Of a DNA stretch of 64,000 nt, positions 47,799 through 58,178 are shown one piece after another (the stretch's first letter is position 1; the number at the start of each line of letters is the position of its first letter). The translations under genes and the position numbers were made by a program. The notes beneath the pieces are model-generated. The model made no database searches. It was not told the origin of the DNA and was given only the letters and a program-made list of their open reading frames with translations. This stretch comes from Hedera helix (Eukaryota; Streptophyta; Magnoliopsida; Apiales; Araliaceae): contig OX359267.1 of NCBI GenBank assembly GCA_947179155.2, forward strand, positions 36,348,498 through 36,412,497. The letters run 5' to 3'.

Positions 47799-48456
47799 TA
47801 AAATTAAAAAGAAAATTATATTATCCATTTGAAGTTATTTTTCCTCCTTTTTTCGTCTTTACTTGTCTCTTAATTCACGATAAAATATCAACCGTTGGGG
47901 ACATTGTAGTTAACTTCATCTTCTTTTCTTACCAACTTGAAATCATTATTTATCTCTTCTCTTTATTTATACATATTTTATATTTATTTTTGTCAAGTTT
48001 GAAAAAAAAAATGTTGCCGCTTAACTATTATGAAGGAAAAAATAATTTATGAAAAGGTTATTTCACTTTTATTGGTAGTTTTTAACTACATTAAAGTGCT
48101 TTCTTATCTAGTAACAAGTTAGCATGTTACTGTGGCTAATGTTTCAATGGAAAGTTCAATATCTTCCTTTTAGAAAAAGAAAGGGGTAATTACATTTTTC
48201 CAAGTTCAGTAAAAATTACTGTTACCTAAGTTGATAAGTTCCATATAAATTCCAATAATTTTCTTATGAAGAAATATACTAGATCAATACTAGAAAGAGG
48301 GAAGAAATTAGTGTGTAGTATATAAACTCGGCTGAAGTTATTTTCCCTTATTTTTTGCACCTTTCATTTCACTTAATTTATTATACTGCATTTTTTTCTA
48401 ACCTTAAAAACATTGTAACTTCGTTCATCGTCATCTTGGTGTATCTTATATGTCCT

Positions 48457-48689
48457 TGTTACCGATTTATAATCTCGGATAGACTTTAATAGAAATTGCA
48501 GAGAGAAAGATAGATTGGAGAAGAAGTTTTTAATTCATTTAATTCATTTTTCATTCTGTGCAATGGTAAGACTTGTATAATAAAAATGAAAAAGCTGAAA
48601 TTTAATCTAACCCATTGATTTTTATACTAATCTCCACCGTTAGTGTGCTATTCTTATTTTAACTAAGATAGCCCCCATGATACGTAACA
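48457..48689 (-). repeat. 3' LTR of the gene-capturing retrotransposon
   Basis: 233 bp; shares with 52114-52345 the ends and blocks such as AAACTGAAATTTAATCT and ATGATACGTAACA. Confidence 0.8.
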
Positions 48690-48703
48690 CTACTCTCCCC
48701 TTC
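48690..48703 (-). promoter_or_regulatory. Polypurine tract of the gene-capturing retrotransposon
   Basis: Minus-strand GAAGGGGAGAGTAG directly before the LTR. Confidence 0.7.
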
Positions 48704-48760
48704 AAAATCCTCCTTGTCCTCAAGGCGGAACTGTTTGTAATCATAGCAAAACTTAAAATT

Positions 48761-49030
48761 TCTTTGCACCCCTATTTCTGCTTTGGCATATCCAAGTGCA
48801 TATTCTCCATCAACTTTGATTGTTGCACACTTGATTCCTGCCATCTCACCAGGCATTTCATTTACTAATGTTACTCCATATCCTCGGTGTTGTGCCCACA
48901 TTTTTGTAAATCTGCATGACCATTGCTGCCCAGTCCCTGCTCTCAATACCACCAGCGCCTGCATGAACCTTGTCCTCAAAAATAACATAGGCCAATTTAT
49001 TCCACTCCGTAAAGGCATCCAAAATTTTTG
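48761..49030 (-). pseudogene. Peptide chain release factor 2 (PrfB-type) fragment
   Basis: Minus-strand frames read WNKLAYVIFEDKVHAGAGGI and ESRDWAAMVMQIYK, then after a frameshift MWAQHRGYGVTLVNEMPGEM and AGIKCATIKVDGEYALGYAK. This is the start of the catalytic domain of bacterial-type release factor 2, which in plants acts in organelles to end translation at UGA/UAA. The GGQ region and the C-terminus are absent; the sequence switches abruptly to element 3' sequence after GVQR. It is a captured partial copy. Confidence 0.8.
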
Positions 49031-49107
49031 GGTCTAAGAAATTAGTAGTGCCAACCAAAATACAGAGAGGGCTACTATTTTCCCATATGTCCACCCAAAT
49101 GAGGCTG

Positions 49108-49800
49108 TTAATGCACCCAGTTAAGCTTCCCATGAAAAATTGCACAATACCCATAAAAAAGACAGTTTGAACATAAAAATTGGAGACTAATAATACCACC
49201 CGATAGGGCATAAAATGAGATGTGATGATTAACCTGCCTGCTAATAGTTACCAGTTGCAACATTCCTAGCTGTTGTTCTCCAACATGCACTTTGAATAGT
49301 TCCATAAGTTGCCTACTTTCAATACTAATAACCATCATGTCGGCTATCGGAACACTTTCATCCCCAAAGTATACTTCCTTGACCTCTCCATTATTAGTAC
49401 TGCTGGGAACTCCAACCGCTATTGTTCCTATAATGACTTGAACCTTTTTGGTTGTATAATTTACTGTACCTATTATGGCTGGCTCAAGCATCTCTACCTC
49501 AGGATTAAGCATTTTACGAGTACCAGGAATTGAGCAGGCAACAATGAAAACCTAGTTGCATCCTTCAATGGTAGCATAAAGACCTTCATAGTCTAACAAA
49601 TCTGCCTTAGAGAGCTTCAAATTCTCTGCCGCTTTTTCCAACTTCTTCAGATGAACAGTCACCTCAATAGGGATGCCAATTTCCTCTCCAAAGGTAATGT
49701 GCATTTTTACAGCTTTAAGCTTTGATTCCTTCTCTTTCAGCACACGAATTATGCCATTAAATGTAGCAGCGACATTAGTAAAGTAGGCTATTCCACCATC
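49108..49800 (-). pseudogene. Unidentified captured coding block between Cpn60 and RF2 fragments
   Basis: In frame with Cpn60 until a stop at 49552-49554 (AYFTNVAATFNGIIRVLKEK; SKADLLDYEGLYATIEGC), then a second frame (VEMLEPAIIGTVNYTTKKVQ; GDESVPIADMMVIS) to about 49230. Codon-like composition suggests a real gene origin. I do not recognise the family; part could be the missing N-terminal region of the release factor or a third gene. Confidence 0.45.
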
Positions 49801-51050
49801 AACAACAATACCTTCCTCCACAACTGCCTTTGTTGCATTAAGAGCATCTTCTACTTTAAGTTTCTTTACTTTCAGCTCTGTTTCAGTCTGTGCTCCGACC
49901 TGAATGACAACAACACCTCCTGAGAGCTTTGCAATTCTTTCATTAAGTTTCTCTTTCTCATACTCTTCTTGCTCTGCAACCTCTATAAGGTTTCTAATTT
50001 GTGCAACACGCTTTTCAACTGCTTCTTGTGTACTCCCATCTCCAACAATTGTGGTCTCGTTCTTTATGAGTACCACCTTGGCGGCTTGGCCCAATACAAT
50101 ATCTTTTTCAGCTTTGTCTAAGGTAAGTCCCTCCTCTTCTCTAATCACAGTCCCTCCTGTGAGAATAGCAATGTCATCAGGATATTGACTCTTCCTTTCT
50201 CCAAATCCAGGAGCTTTTAGTGCAGCAATCTTTAAGGCCCCTCTAAGCTTGTTCACGACAAGAGTTGCTAAAGCTTCTTGCTCAATGTCTTCTGCAATTA
50301 TGACAATTGGGTAACCACTTCTAATGGCATCTTCCAAGACATTAATAAGATCCCTAGCATTTGCGACTTTCTTGTCAACTAGAAGTAGCTTGCAATTCTC
50401 ATATTCGACAACCATATTTTTTCTATCAGTGACAAAGTAAAGTGAGATGTAACCACGATCAAATTGCATTCCTTCAGCAACATACAAACTGTTTTCAGCA
50501 CTTTTACCCTCTTCAAGTGTAACCACACCTTTTCGACCCACTTTACTCATGGCTTATGCTATCATATTTCCTATTTCATAATTGTTCTATGCATTTACTG
50601 CAGCTACATCTGCTAGTTCACTGCCTTCCACCTCTTTTGACATCAACTTCAGCTCAGTGACTAAAGCTTTAGTGGTCTTCTCGATGCCTCTAGTGATGAG
50701 GACAGGATTTGCACCAATTGCAACTACCTTGACACCTTCAGCAATAAGACCTTGTGCAAGAACAACTGATGTAGTTATCCCATCACCAGCCGAGTCATTG
50801 GTCTTGGCAGCCGCTTACCTCACCAATTTCGCATCAATGTTCTCCATTGGATCCTCCAACTCAACCTCTTTAGCCACGGTAACTACATCGTTCACAATTT
50901 TTGGGGAACCATACTTACTCTCTAAGACAACATTCCTGCCCTTTGGACCAAGAGTTGCCCCAACTAGATTCGTAAGCTTGTTCACACCACTTTGCAGCTT
51001 TTTTATAGCAGACCCATCCTTGTTGAAGTATAAATCCTTTGCTGTGGCAA
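49801..51050 (-). pseudogene. Processed chloroplast chaperonin Cpn60-beta fragment
   Basis: Minus strand, continuous over about 1.25 kb with no introns. It reads AKDLYFNKDGSAIKKLQSGV, LVGATLGPKGRNVVLESKYG, SVVLAQGLIAEGVKVV, VGRKGVVTLEEGKSAENSLY, EDIEQEALATLVVNKLRG, LKAPGFGERK, KLSGGVVVIQVGAQTETELK and ends at EEGIVV. This is the equatorial, intermediate and apical core of the RuBisCO-binding/Cpn60 beta subunit, a group I chaperonin of the plastid stroma. Plant genes for it have many introns, so this is a cDNA-derived copy. It lacks the transit peptide and the C-terminal part. In-frame stops (50819 region, near 50590 and 50556) and a G-to-V change in NDGVT show decay. Confidence 0.92.
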
Positions 51051-51077
51051 TAATTTGAGAAGAAGGTGTTTTTCAGA

Positions 51078-51840
51078 CTACCACATTTTGTCTCCTGCCA
51101 AATGAGCTTGAAGATATGGAAACGAAAGATGATAACTTGCAGCAAAGGTGGATGCCATATATTCCTCATAATTAGCTACTGATGCTGTTTGTATGAGCTT
51201 AGAGAATTGTGTTCCTGAATCCTCATCAGGTGGCTTTGGGTTAAGTGTAGGAATGAATCCATCCCGTTCTGGCATTGTGTCGAACACCTTGTTGGCAATA
51301 GTATGTCTCCTTTTGATTTGCTGAGAGTCTCTCATCAACAATGTTGTCCGTTTTAAAGGAGATGAGAATTCATTTTCGGGAAGAGAATCTATCCTATCAT
51401 GGCCCAATTGATTGCAAACTTGAGGGATTGGTGGGCTTGAATCTTCAAGTTTCTCTGTAAGGCTCTCGTAAACTTCCGCCTCGTAAACAAATGAGTCACC
51501 AACTTCATGGACAATTGAATCTCCCTCTTCATCTTCAATTAGTTCACCATCTCGGGTACATGAGTTATGCTCTTCCTCTTCAAAACCTATAACAGCACCA
51601 TCTAGATCGTCATATTCCGACCCCATAGTTTTCGTTGAAACACAGAAGCAGTCCTTTTTCTTGGGTATAACCACAAACTATAACTGTTCGATCATGTTTC
51701 CGGTTGGAATTTTGGCGAGCTTGCCTCATAGACTCAACAAATTGATCAGCAAAATTGTTTATAGTTTCTGAAAATCTGTCCATGAATTTGTCCCAAAAAG
51801 CTATGATAGGATCCAATTCTATGGATTTACCATTGTTATT
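51078..51840 (-). pseudogene. Unidentified 5' coding block of the gene-capturing retrotransposon
   Basis: Minus strand: DPIIAFWDKFMDRFSETINN and FADQFVESMRQARQNSNR near 51816-51700, then in another frame an acidic block (DDLDGAVIGFEEEEHN; LIEDEEGDSIVHEVGDSF) and a polar tail reaching 51078. It sits where gag should be, just after the upstream LTR, but has no zinc knuckle that I can see. It could be a divergent gag N-terminus joined to another captured fragment. Confidence 0.4.
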
Positions 51841-52090
51841 CTCGGATAAATTTTAAGAATGAAAAAACTGAAATTTAATCTCACCCATTAATTTTTAAAC
51901 TAATCTCCACTGTTACACTGCTATTCTTATTTTAACTAAGCTACTCCCATGATACGTAACAATACTTCAGTCAAGTTATACTTCAACAATCATAGACTCA
52001 ACAAATTGATCAGCAAAATTGTTTATAGATTCTGAAAATCTGTCCATGAATTTGTCCCAAAAAGCTATGATAGGATCCAGTTCTATGAAT
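51728..52090. repeat. Internal tandem duplication near the upstream LTR
   Basis: AGACTCAACAAATTGATCAG through CTATGATAGGATCCA occurs at 51728-51815 and again at 51993-52080. Between them 51850-51962 is a 3'-LTR piece ending ATGATACGTAACA followed by ACTTCAGTCAAGTTA, the same phrase as the outer flank at 52348. A copy of LTR-plus-flank has therefore been pasted inside the element. Confidence 0.8.
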
Positions 52091-52113
52091 TCGAATCTCA
52101 ATGAAAGCATTAT

Positions 52114-52345
52114 TGTTACCAATTTATAGTCTCGGATAAACTTTGATAGAAATTACAAGAAGAAAGATAAATTAAAAAAAATAAAATTAATTCATTTCAT
52201 TCATTTTTCTTTATGTACAATAGTAAGACTTATACAATAAAAATGAAAAAACTGAAATTTAATCTCACCCATTAATTTTTAAACTAATCTCCACCGTTAG
52301 ACTGCTATTCTTATTTTTATTAAACTAGCCCCATGATACGTAACA
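52114..52345 (-). repeat. 5' LTR of the gene-capturing retrotransposon
   Basis: 232 bp, diverged from the other LTR at many positions, so an older insertion than the copia element at 28651. Confidence 0.8.
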
Positions 52346-52876
52346 GTACTTCAGTCAAGTTACATATGGGTGCGCCATTCAAAAAGAAACAAGAAAATAA
52401 TAATTTGTGAAAAGTTAACTTACTTCAATAATATATTTATTTTTTTTAAATTTCAACACATTCAAGAACTTTCTTATCTGCACCAGGCTAGCTAGCATCT
52501 AACTCTATCTTTTCGATGGATATTCAGCATCTTCAAACCCTAACTAAAAAAGTGTAATTACGTTCTTTTCTAAATCCAGCAAATTTTCTTCACGTAAGTC
52601 GCTAAGTTTAATGTATATTCTCATAATTTTCTTATAAAGAAAATACTAGATTAATGGTATAAACTGGGAATAAATTAGTGTTTAATATACGTACATCACC
52701 TAGTTTGAGACTATCAATATATTAACATAATTTGCCAAAGACATTTGTTTCTATATTCTTAAGAAATAACAAAAAAAATATGCGTTAATTATGAACAAAG
52801 AAAAAGTTTTTAATTATAACACAAAATAATAAAAATAATTTCTTAATTAATATAACTGTTTAACAGCAAAAAGAAC

Positions 52877-52905
52877 GCACGTACAAAGCACGTAAAGTCG
52901 ACTAG
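52877..52905 (+). terminator. Helitron-like 3' end, array copy 5
   Basis: GCACGTACAAAGCACGTAAAGTCGA followed by CTAG and then T, the cleanest terminus of the series. Confidence 0.65.
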
Positions 52906-53420
52906 TAAGTAAAATGAAAAGAATATATTATACATCTGAAGTTATTTTTTCACCTTTTGTCCTCTTTACTTTACTCTTAATTATTATAAAATGTTAATGG
53001 TTGGGAACACGTACGGTAGTTTACTTCATCTTCTTTACTTATAAACTTGAAATCATTATTTATCTCTTCTCTTTATTTATATAAATTCTATATTATTTTC
53101 GATTTTCAAAAAAGAAAATGTAGCCTCTCAAAAAGTATCAAGGAACAAAATAATTTACGTACATTCAAATTGTAATTTCTTATCTAGTAGCAAGTTAGCT
53201 TCTTACCGTGACTAATGCTTCAATGGAATGTTCAATATCTTCCTTTCATAAATAGAAAGGGGTAGTTAATTTCTTCCAAATTTAGCAAAAAATGGCTGTT
53301 ACTTAAGTTGATAAGTTCCATATAAATTCTCATAATTTTCTTATGATGAAAAGTACTAGATCAATGTTATAAAGAGGGATGAAATTAACAAGTTGAGACG
53401 TGAAATTAAGCTATTGATTT

Positions 53421-54194
53421 GATTCTCTCCTCAAATAATTATCCATAGTGAAAGCTATGTGAAACATCCACATGATTCCGAGTGTTGTCTTCTAATAAAA
53501 TCCTAGAAAAAGGATTACAACTAGTACCTAAACCATACTTCCATTTTCCTAGTTTAACTTACAAGAGCAATGAATTGGTAATTTACGTAATATTGTTCCA
53601 AAATTAGAGATATAATTTGACTTTTCAAATTAAATGATAGCATATTAAACTTCAAAATTAGTATGACTTATAAAATTTTAAAACGCAATAAATTTTGTGA
53701 TTAATAGTTTTTATTTTTTATTATACAATTATAATAATTGTATTAACTAAAATTAAATAAATTCACATCAATTTATAATTTAATATGCCGTCATTTGACC
53801 TCAAAAGTTAAATTATATTTCTAATTTTAGAATAGAAGAAATAATATAAAGAACATTAAAACCTTAGTTCGATCTCTTGATCTACTAGTGCTTTCATTGG
53901 CTAAATATTTTATAATTCCAAATTAACTTTATGTGCATATTAAGAAATAAAATAAAATGATAAAATTATTCATATTTAAATTCTCATTTAATTATATAGT
54001 TTTTTGCACATGACTAACGATACTCTATAAATATACATAGAGAATACAAATTTGACAATTAATACTAAGAGTATTATAAAAAAAATTATTTAAAATAAAT
54101 AAATATTTAATTTTAGACTATCTAAAATAATAATAAGAATTTTTATCGTATAACGAAGAGTGTAAGAAGAAGATGACTGGATTTGCCTGATCAC
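53421..54194. other. AT-rich DNA with a degraded MITE
   Basis: 53597-53850 resembles the 27455/56786 MITE family. No gene. Confidence 0.4.
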
Positions 54195-54203
54195 TTGGAG
54201 AAG

Positions 54204-54361
54204 GATCCGGCTATGGTGAAGTTAAAAATCAACTTCACCATAGTAAGTTATAAGATTTTTGATTACATTGTTACCAATACACATTTAATGTAATCAAAAT
54301 CCTTACAACTTACTATTTACTATGGTGAAGCTGATTTTCAACTTCACCATAATCAAATTCC
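54204..54361. mobile_element. MULE-type foldback MITE
   Basis: 158 bp. Both arms contain TATGGTGAAGTT and a TAAGTTATAAGATTTTGATT-like segment in inverted order, and TTGGAGAAG (9 bp) flanks it at 54195-54203 and 54362-54370. Confidence 0.8.
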
Positions 54362-54498
54362 TTGGAGAAGTTAACGAGAAATTAATATTAATATTATACA
54401 TCCTTTTAAATTAAATCAAATTATAGAGAAGTTGACTTTGAAATTACAGTGCAGTTATTTAGGCAAAGATTGAGGATGACGTGAGAAACACATAATTA

Positions 54499-54910
54499 GA
54501 GCATCTTTAACAATATCTTTAACTATTTTGAAATACTTAAATAGATGAATTATATTAAAAAATAAATTTATCTCCAACAGTCTCTCTAACCTCAGTCATC
54601 AAATCTGCAACTTCATTCTCTTTCTTCAGAACTAGTAAGTTGACATTGCCTCTTTAAAATATTTATTTTATTTTGGAAGAATCAAAATTATATAAAAAAG
54701 GCAAAAAAAAAACATTTATTTTGCTTGATGGATTTGATGTACAATTCATTTTAAAATTTAATATTTCTCATTTTTATTTATTTTGTCTTAATTAAATTGA
54801 AGAGACTAATGAAGCACAAAATATTAAAATAGCAAATAGTGCTCTTCAAATTGCTACGACAAATTTCAATTTAAAGAGTTTTTTTTGTATTAATAGTGTT
54901 GGAGATGCTC
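54499..54910. mobile_element. PIF/Harbinger (Tourist-type) MITE
   Basis: Left end GAGCATCTTTAACA, right end TGTTGGAGATGCTC, TTA at 54496-54498 and 54911-54913. Same terminal family as 44391-44737. Confidence 0.85.
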
Positions 54911-55239
54911 TTAGAAGGTCTTAACCTAAGACTAAGATCAAGCCAAAGCCCCACTTAATTAATTAAAAATAAATTAATAAGTTAGATTTAGGTAGTAGTA
55001 GTTTAAGAAATTGGAAAGGTAGTAGGAGATCGATGATACGTGAACCCATGGGCACAAGGCCGCTTTGTAATCCAATGCATTAATCATAATCTTGGTAAGA
55101 TTCAATTATATTATATCGATGATTCCTCTAATTATAGAAAGTTTTTAGAAAATATCACGATTATAGAGTAATAAAAATTATATAATGTGAAAATAGTGTT
55201 TATAATAAGTAAGTAACGGAGAACTCATAAGTAACGTAA

Positions 55240-55450
55240 GGAGTTTTTTAACCAAGCTGAAAGGAATGAAATAAACCCACCTATTTATAAATGAATGAAA
55301 AATAGCATTCAGATAAGTACGAGAATAACTAATGGAATGGAATGTCTATTCCAATTGACTAACCAAACATGTTTTTAATCATTCCAGAAGGAATGGTCAT
55401 TGCATTCACAGCCCATTCCATTCCATTCCCACCAACCAAACACACCATAA
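55240..55450. repeat. GGAATGG/CCATTCC-rich MITE-like sequence
   Basis: Opposed GGAATGGAATG and CATTCCATTCCATTCCC tracts, with ACCAACCAAACACACCATAA at the right. Ends not resolved. A related fragment lies near 12855. Confidence 0.4.
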
Positions 55451-55489
55451 GAAAAAAAAAAATTAAAGAGTTTATTCAGGATATGGAAT

Positions 55490-56095
55490 CTCCAAGAAGA
55501 TGTAGCATAAGGAAAGATAGCAGTTTTGTTTTGATATTCTTGCAGTGAAAGGCAGTAAGATAATTAACAGATTTGTTCATAAAGTTGATTTTGTGATTGG
55601 TTTGATAAAAGGAGGCAGATTCTAATTTCAACTTCAAGCCTGAAGATTTGTTTTGGGGTAGATTTTATTGGAATGATGTTTTCTAATGCTCATTCATCAG
55701 AATAGATACAACTATGGAAATACGCAATGGAATGAAGTTTTTTGAGATGACGGTTCGTTTTGTTTTGGTGTTAGCATCAGGGCATGGGATTCTCTACAAG
55801 GTGTGTGTTAAAGGTAAATTTTAACTGCTTTGAAGACTTGGTGTAGTTTTGAGTTTAAAGCATTTCATTCTACTCTCACCAGTTGGAATACGAAGAATAT
55901 AGATGGAGAAAAAAACATAGTTGCAGGTTTTTTTAATTAGTATTTTTGTTCAGTAAAAATGTAGTACAATATGCATGTAGCTTAGTTCCTCAGTGTATTA
56001 TTTGGCTTATATCCATGCTTTTTGGATATTGGTGCTTTCAGTTAATGAAATCCTTTTGCTTTTGCCAAAAAAATAATAATCATAATTTAGTAATT
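55490..56095 (+). mobile_element. Possible LINE 3' end
   Basis: No intact frame. The end TTAATGAAATCCTTTTGC followed by TTTTGCC and an A-rich run (56081-56095) resembles plant L1-type LINE tails. Weak. Confidence 0.3.
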
Positions 56096-56785
56096 TTATA
56101 AATTTCTCAGGTCCCAATTAGTGTCTGTTTGATGGAACGATGCATCGTATATTCATCTATGGTAAAATAGCAATAGATATTTCATGTATTATTGTTTCCT
56201 TTTCTTTTTAATGATGTTTTTATAGAATAACAGTACATATATCAGATCTTGTTTGCTTTTGTCGATGTACAATATCAGAAGGGGGCGTTATGAAAATGAA
56301 GTAGGTCTATATTAGGAGAAGGAGAAATGCCTAAAAAGTAAAAAGTTGCAACTAAAAAGTTACGACTATTGTTGCTTGGCAAATTACATATGTATTTATA
56401 ATTATTTATAGAGTGTGACGTTGTAATTGATCACAATAAAAATTGTAATATTTTGTAACAAGATTTTATAAAAATACAAATCGAACATATTTAAATATCA
56501 AAATGAAAATATCTGATTTCCCAATATTAATTCCAAGATTCCTCATTAGGGGCACAATAAAATGCCCATTCTAAACCATCCGTTCCTGCATGCCAAACTA
56601 CGTACATTGCTAATTTGGTCATTATTGATGATTTTTCGTGAAACACTTTTATTGGTTGAATAATTGAATTGTACAAATTTAAAGAGTTTTGCTCATAATT
56701 CAACTCATTTGTGCTATTAAATAGTTCCAAGAGAAACATAAAGGAGAAATTATAAAATTAATTTACATTTTGCACGATATTTAGT

Positions 56786-57045
56786 ACTCTCTTCGTTCTA
56801 AATTATAAAATTATTGTTGACTTTTTAAAAGTTAAATTGAGACATTTTCAAATTTATAATTGATATGATTTATTTAACTTTTCAAAATAATAAATCTTAT
56901 AACTAATAGTAGTTTTAAGTAATTTACGATATTTATAATTATATTGACATAAACTAAATTAATTCATCTTAATCTTGAGTTTCAAAATATTTAAAATTAA
57001 CTTTTAAAATGTCAATATTGATTTTATAATTTGAGACGAATAAAA
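56786..57045. mobile_element. Stowaway-like MITE, unbroken relative of the Helitron target
   Basis: Starts TACTCTCTTCGTTCTAAATT and ends ATTTTATAATTTGAGACGAA. It shares ATAATAAATCTTATAACTA and AAATTAATTCATCTTAAT with 27455-27690 and supplies the empty-site sequence for the Helitron insertion. Confidence 0.65.
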
Positions 57046-57779
57046 TAATAGATAAGATATTTAAGTTTTGGTACAGTCACACTTAAACAAAAATGTTACT
57101 ACTGAATAGAACTCAGAATAGTTACCTTTAAAAATATTTTTAGTATATATTATTAACACTTTTAAGGTCGTTGACATTGTTCAAACAAGAATGATGTTAA
57201 CAGAGTAGTAAATTTGCTGAAAAAAATTACTATCTCGCTTGAATAATTATAAAAGTGTCAATAAATTTATAATTATTCTAAAAATATTAATTTTCTTAAA
57301 TAATACTGGCAAAAGCCATTTATTCGAATTATTTTAGTTGGTCCCGAGTTAACTCAGCAATTCAAGTTTAAAAAGTTTTTTTAATTTTATTTTCATGTCT
57401 TTTAGGTCATAAATTTTAGTATTCTTGAAAGTTGACTCAACAACACAAAAGTTAAATTTGTTACAAAATTTTAGATACATTTACTATTAAAGATACAATA
57501 CATGTTTTGTCACTAACAATTGAGTACAAAAAAAAAGGGGAATTGATATTTGAGAATTGATATTTTTACAAGTGGGTCTCATTTGATCTTTTGAAAATAT
57601 CAAATTAGCTTGTGTAAATATCAATTCCCAAAACAAACAAACAAAAACTTTACGACTTTCAAGTTACAAAACTTGGACTGCTAAATTAATTCAGGACCAA
57701 TTAAAATGTTGCTCAAATATGTCATATTTAAAACTTAGTTGATAAGTCAATTTTAAGTGTTTTGCATAGATTATTAACC

Positions 57780-57812
<33 letters not shown>

Positions 57813-58009
57813 TACACACATATATGGGGAATAATTCATAGTTAAAGTTGGACCATAGCATTTTTTTCATCCAACACATCTTGTTCGTCTATCGCGAGAT
57901 CAGTTAGCTTAGAGAAAATCATACCATATAACAGTTATTAGCACAATCGCACAATTATTATGTGGTATATGACTCATATAAAAAATATTCATATTAGCCC
58001 TCAGATGCA
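57046..58009. other. AT-rich intergenic DNA
   Basis: A compound (TA)n/(CA)n microsatellite lies at 57780-57820. No gene. Confidence 0.45.
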
Positions 58010-58178
58010 CCGCACAAATGTTATCTAACATGGACTATAAAGCTTCAACAACAAAAAAAATAGCACCGCACAATTGTTATGCGGTACCATTAGTCTTCAC
58101 ACATATAACTATTGTGTGGTAGGTAGAAAAAAAAATCGCACCACATAACTGTTATGAGGTCCCATTAGGCACCGCATA
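58010..58178. repeat. Degenerate CACCGCA...TTATGCGGT repeats
   Basis: Three imperfect copies of a unit with GCACCGCACAA.TGTTATG and CGGTACCATTAG, each a small palindrome, as in subterminal regions of CACTA or hAT elements. Element ends not found. Confidence 0.5.

Larger units (their letters stand above)
48457..52345 (-). mobile_element. Short-LTR retrotransposon with captured organelle-protein gene fragments
   Basis: LTRs of about 233 bp lie at 48457-48689 and 52114-52345. Read on the minus strand they start TGTTACGTATCATGGGG and end GGTAACA. Flanks are GTCCT (48452-48456) and GTACT (52346-52350), one mismatch. A minus-strand purine tract (GAAGGGGAGAGTAG, 48690-48703) sits next to the downstream LTR, which sets the orientation. 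The expected primer site next to the upstream LTR is decayed. Instead of gag-pol the interior carries, in sense orientation, intronless Cpn60-beta, an unidentified coding block and a release-factor-2 fragment. The segment just before the purine tract (LEDKEDFEGE) resembles the end of plant Ty3/gypsy internal regions. Confidence 0.75.
42560..53420. repeat. Array of alternating A/B repeat units with Helitron-like 3' ends
   Basis: A landmark phrase (GTTTCAATGGAAAG.T.AATATCTTCC or variants) recurs near 42602, 45231, 46190, 47325, 48143, 52511 and 53218. Two unit types alternate. Type A continues with TTCTAAATC.A..AA and CTAAGTTTAAT; type B with ATAGAAAGGGGTA and TTGATAAGTTCCATATAAATTC. Units also share AATCATTATTTATCTCTTCTC or AAAAGCATTATAAC blocks. 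Several end in ACGTGCAAAGCACGT hairpins. Allowing for later insertions (42680-44327, 44391-44737, 46605-47030, 48457-52345), this is one higher-order array. Confidence 0.7.

Noticed and set aside
49904..51058. Plus ORFs of 94 and 158 codons
   Set aside because: Antisense shadows of the Cpn60-beta pseudogene.
58010..58178. Possible CRISPR-like spaced repeats
   Set aside because: Only three degenerate palindromic units in a eukaryotic genome; fits transposon subterminal repeats.
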